NCBI GenBank assembly: GCA_000385055.1
Contig: ARRL01000001.1
Coordinates: 62,001 to 126,000, forward strand
DNA from: a gamma proteobacterium SCGC AAA168-P09
GTDB taxonomy: Bacteria > Pseudomonadota > Gammaproteobacteria > Magnimaribacterales > D2472
Length of the DNA stretch: 64,000 nucleotides
Reading direction: 5' to 3'
The notes under the pieces are model-generated. The model did not search any database, was not told the DNA's origin, and saw only the letters and a list, made by a program, of their open reading frames with translations. Below, one piece after another: positions 61,752 to 64,000 of this stretch. A program made the translations under genes and the position numbers. The first letter of the stretch is position 1. Each line of letters begins with the position of its first letter.

Positions 61752-63196
61752 TGATCAAAGTTAATAAAAAAAATAACTTCTTATATTTATTTATAGTACT
61801 AGCACTATCAATTATGTACACACCGTCTTATTTGAATGCTCAGACTGCTGATGATAAACCAAAAAAACAAATTAAGTATAGAAAAGCAAGGGCCTTATCT
61901 TCTAAAGTTGCAAAACAAATGGCCAAAGTTTATGAAGCATTAGAACTTGTCAATGAAGAAGGTGAGCCAAGTCCTGATATGGAGACAGTTACTAAAATTC
62001 TTACAGATTTAAGAAATCAAAAAGATGATATCAAGAGTTATGATCGCTCGGTTATGTGGAATGCATGGGGTTTTGTATATTATAGTGATGCGAAATATCT
62101 TAAAGCAATAGAAGCTTATGAATCTTTAATGGCTGAGCCTGAAGTTACTATTCCCCTCAGGGTTGGCGCTTTATTAACTCTTGGTCAACTTCATTTAAGT
62201 CAAGAAAATTATGACAAAGGTATTAATTATGTTCTCCAATGGATGGATGAAGTAGAAACAGTAACAGCTCAGTCATGGTCTCTCCTAGGAAGGGCATATT
62301 ATTCTGTAGAAGATTATAGAAAAGCATTATCTTCGCTTGAAAAGGCAATATCTTTGGCCGAAGAAGAGGGCTATAAACCAAAAGAAAATTGGTACAACAT
62401 CATGGCCGCTTCTATTGGAGAACTTAAGGCAGAAATAGGAGAAAAGGAGTCATATTTAAGACAGTTAGAAATTTATGAAATTTTAGTAAACCTATACCCA
62501 AAGAAGCAGTATTTTCTTCAACTTGGAGGAATATATGGTGAACTAGGAAGAGAAAAAGATTATATGATCACTCTTAAGGCTGCTTATGCAAAAGATCTTC
62601 TTAATAGAGAGGGTGAATATCTTGCATTGGCTCAGCTTCTGCTCCTCAATAAAAATCCCTATTGGGCAGCTGAAGTTCTTGTTTCTGGCCAAAATAAAAT
62701 AGTTACATATAACGAAACTGTATTAGATGATAAGACAGGCGAAGAAATAAAAATTGAGAAAACTGGACCCGTTATTAAAAATAATGAAAAAAATCTTAAA
62801 TTACTTGCTGATTCATGGAGAATGGCTCAAGAAATTGATAAGGCTATTCCTGTGCTTGAGCAAGCTGCAAAATTATCTAAAGATGGCAAGGCTTATGTGC
62901 TTTTAGGTAATTTATATCTTGCAGAAGACAAGCTTGATAAAGCAGTGGATTCTATTAAAAAAGGCCTTAAAAAAGGAAAAATTGATAAAATATCTCAAGT
63001 TCATCTCACTTTAGGACAAGCTTATTTTGAATTACAAAAATTTGAAGAAGCAAAAAAAGAGTTCAGGATAGCCGCTAGAGATAAAAATAAGAAGACAAAA
63101 ACCACTGCAAATAACTGGATTAAATATACTGAGAATGAAGAAATTAGAGTGAAGAACTTAGCGCTAAGAAGAGACTATATTCAATCTCAATCATAG
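61751..63196 (+). CDS. TPR-repeat protein of the TonB operon
   Basis: A 481-residue secreted protein with a signal peptide (about 1-30) and several tetratricopeptide repeats (for example AWGFVYYSDAKYLKAIEAYE near 95, SLLGRAYYSVEDYRKALSSL near 170 and LLGNLYLAEDKLDKAVDSI near 390). TPR genes close the same operon in Vibrio-type TonB systems, where the TPR protein is needed for function or assembly. It overlaps the tonB stop by one base and the folA stop by 6 bases. Confidence 0.88.
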   Translation: MIKVNKKNNFLYLFIVLALSIMYTPSYLNAQTADDKPKKQIKYRKARALSSKVAKQMAKVYEALELVNEEGEPSPDMETVTKILTDLRNQKDDIKSYDRSVMWNAWGFVYYSDAKYLKAIEAYESLMAEPEVTIPLRVGALLTLGQLHLSQENYDKGINYVLQWMDEVETVTAQSWSLLGRAYYSVEDYRKALSSLEKAISLAEEEGYKPKENWYNIMAASIGELKAEIGEKESYLRQLEIYEILVNLYPKKQYFLQLGGIYGELGREKDYMITLKAAYAKDLLNREGEYLALAQLLLLNKNPYWAAEVLVSGQNKIVTYNETVLDDKTGEEIKIEKTGPVIKNNEKNLKLLADSWRMAQEIDKAIPVLEQAAKLSKDGKAYVLLGNLYLAEDKLDKAVDSIKKGLKKGKIDKISQVHLTLGQAYFELQKFEEAKKEFRIAARDKNKKTKTTANNWIKYTENEEIRVKNLALRRDYIQSQS

Positions 63197-63697
63197 CTTC
63201 AAATATTCCTTTATTTCAAAGTCGTAGTCGTTTTCAGAATCTTTTTTATATAATTCTGTTTTGATAAGCTCCCATTTAGTTAAATCAATTTCAGGATAGT
63301 AAACGTCTCCATCAATATCGCAATCAACTCTTGTAATAATTAATTTATTTGTAGATTTAAGCGTCTCGTGAAAGATATCTCCACCTCCAATAACTATGAT
63401 TTCATTGCTTTTATTCATTAATATATTTTCTTTTTCAGCTGCAGAAATAGCAGCATCTATACTATTAAAAACATGAGCTCCCTTAATTTCATTTAGGGTT
63501 CTTGAAACTACATAATTAACTCTATTGGGGAGAGGTCTACCTATAGATTCATAGGTTTTTCTTCCCATGATTATTATCTTATTTAAAGTATATCTCTTAA
63601 AATGAGCAAGATCTGATTTAAGATTCCAGGGCAGGTCATTATCTACACCAATAACTAAATTATTTGATACAGCAACTAGGTGAGAGATTGTCTTCAT
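63191..63697 (-). CDS. folA: dihydrofolate reductase
   Basis: A 168-residue FolA: VAVSNNLVIGVDNDLPWNLKSDL near the start, NKIIIMGRKTYESIGRPLPNR near 40 and ELIKTELYKKDSENDYDFEI at the end match (cited in short segments). It reduces dihydrofolate with NADPH. It is followed by a 2-base gap from thyA, and converges with the TPR gene. Confidence 0.95.
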   Translation of the reverse strand: MKTISHLVAVSNNLVIGVDNDLPWNLKSDLAHFKRYTLNKIIIMGRKTYESIGRPLPNRVNYVVSRTLNEIKGAHVFNSIDAAISAAEKENILMNKSNEIIVIGGGDIFHETLKSTNKLIITRVDCDIDGDVYYPEIDLTKWELIKTELYKKDSENDYDFEIKEYLKL

Positions 63698-63699
63698 AA

Positions 63700-64000
63700 T
63701 TAAATAGCCATTTTAGCCTTTATTGCTGGATGATGTTGATAGTTTTCTAGCTTGAAATCATCAATAGAAAATGATTTAAGATCATCAAGTGAATTTATTG
63801 TTGGCAAAACTAATGCTGGCAACTCAAGCGGCTCTCTTGATATTTGTTCTTTGACTTGATCAATAGAGTTTAAATAAATGTGTGCATCGCCAAACGAGTG
63901 AACAAATTTGTTTGGTTTTAAATTTAATATTTCACCAAATATGCTCAAAAGCAGGGCATAACTGGCTATGTTAAAGGGAACGCCTAAAAACATATCAGCA
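63700..64000 (-). CDS. thyA: thymidylate synthase, C-terminal part only
   Basis: The window ends inside thyA. What is visible is the C-terminal ~99 residues: ADMFLGVPFNIASYALL, the segment NKFVHSFGDAHIYLNSIDQV and ENYQHHPAIKAKMAI, all diagnostic of ThyA. The ATG at 63993 is internal, because the frame continues upstream to the window edge. ThyA makes dTMP and yields the dihydrofolate that FolA reduces. The gene pair is a conserved unit. Confidence 0.94.
   Translation of the reverse strand, partial: ADMFLGVPFNIASYALLLSIFGEILNLKPNKFVHSFGDAHIYLNSIDQVKEQISREPLELPALVLPTINSLDDLKSFSIDDFKLENYQHHPAIKAKMAI

Noticed and set aside
1-64000. tRNA, rRNA, CRISPR, riboswitch and origin searches by eye
   Set aside because: No cloverleaf, repeat-spacer array, known riboswitch core or origin-type cluster was seen. 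A covariance-model scan would be decisive.

Overview
The window is a continuous, gene-dense stretch of a low-GC chromosome (about one third G+C by eye). The housekeeping genes are gammaproteobacterial: rpoH, trmB, hemW, rdgB, metW, metX, yggT, proC, yggS, a SPOR-domain gene, argS and efp lie in an order close to that of Pseudomonas-like genomes, together with lipB-lipA, typA, uvrD, a HexR-type regulator and folA-thyA. Overlapping stop and start codons, near-zero gaps at convergent gene ends, a TonB operon with DUF3450, a TRAP transporter, and many crotonases, VOC proteins and fatty-acid-hydroxylase-type oxygenases suggest a streamlined marine oligotroph, possibly SAR86-like. That placement is inference from content. 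I saw no tRNA, rRNA, CRISPR array, intact insertion sequence or prophage.

Layout. 1-4,000: an eroded accessory strip with a frameshifted small gene, two secreted small proteins, a recombinase-like remnant, a YugP zinc metalloprotease and small membrane proteins. 4,000-16,700: small-molecule enzymes, with a methyltransferase pair (one carrying a signal peptide), an M19 dipeptidase, two VOC proteins, an AGMO-like hydroxylase, an SGNH hydrolase, a nitroreductase, DUF952, PsiE, a PIF1-like helicase, an FMO, DoxX, a beta-lactamase-fold esterase and a frameshifted lipoprotein. 16,800-21,600: an Mpo1-like gene, a fatty acid hydroxylase and a DUF3445 gene packed together, then an AASA-dehydrogenase-type ALDH and a saccharopine/lysine-6-dehydrogenase-like gene. 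21,600-27,500: an XRE regulator with a membrane partner behind a perfect 20-bp palindrome, a lipoprotein, a YwaF-like protein, an acyltransferase, a decayed DUF885 relic, a crotonase, a GNAT and an outer-membrane-like protein. 27,500-38,500: typA, a nitronate monooxygenase, a HIBADH-family dehydrogenase, a MazG-like protein, a HexR-like regulator, uvrD, a TRAP binding lipoprotein, lipB and lipA. 38,500-43,000: a minus-strand operon of TRAP DctQ-DctM, an acetoacetate-decarboxylase-like protein and a 3-hydroxyacyl-CoA dehydrogenase, then yaaA. 43,000-47,000: a crotonase, a small protein, and three phosphate-ester hydrolases. 47,000-56,700: the conserved housekeeping block. 57,000-63,200: a DUF1295 reductase, then the operon DUF3450, TtpC-type ExbB, ExbB, ExbD, TonB and TPR. 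63,191-64,000: folA and a truncated thyA.

How the genes may work together. Three catabolic modules are readable: hydroxylated-lipid alpha-oxidation (hydroxylase plus Mpo1-like dioxygenase), lysine epsilon-deamination (dehydrogenase plus ALDH7-type enzyme), and TRAP import of an organic acid feeding an ADC/3-hydroxyacyl-CoA-dehydrogenase pair. The TonB operon would energise outer-membrane uptake, and the phosphatase run would scavenge phosphate. At least three genes show single-base frameshifts (155-534, 16486-16676, 24222-24435), reflecting either real decay or errors in A/T runs of the assembly. No clearly new system was found. The best leads are the Mpo1-hydroxylase-DUF3445 cluster, the XRE/membrane-protein palindrome unit, and the signal-peptide methyltransferase cluster.
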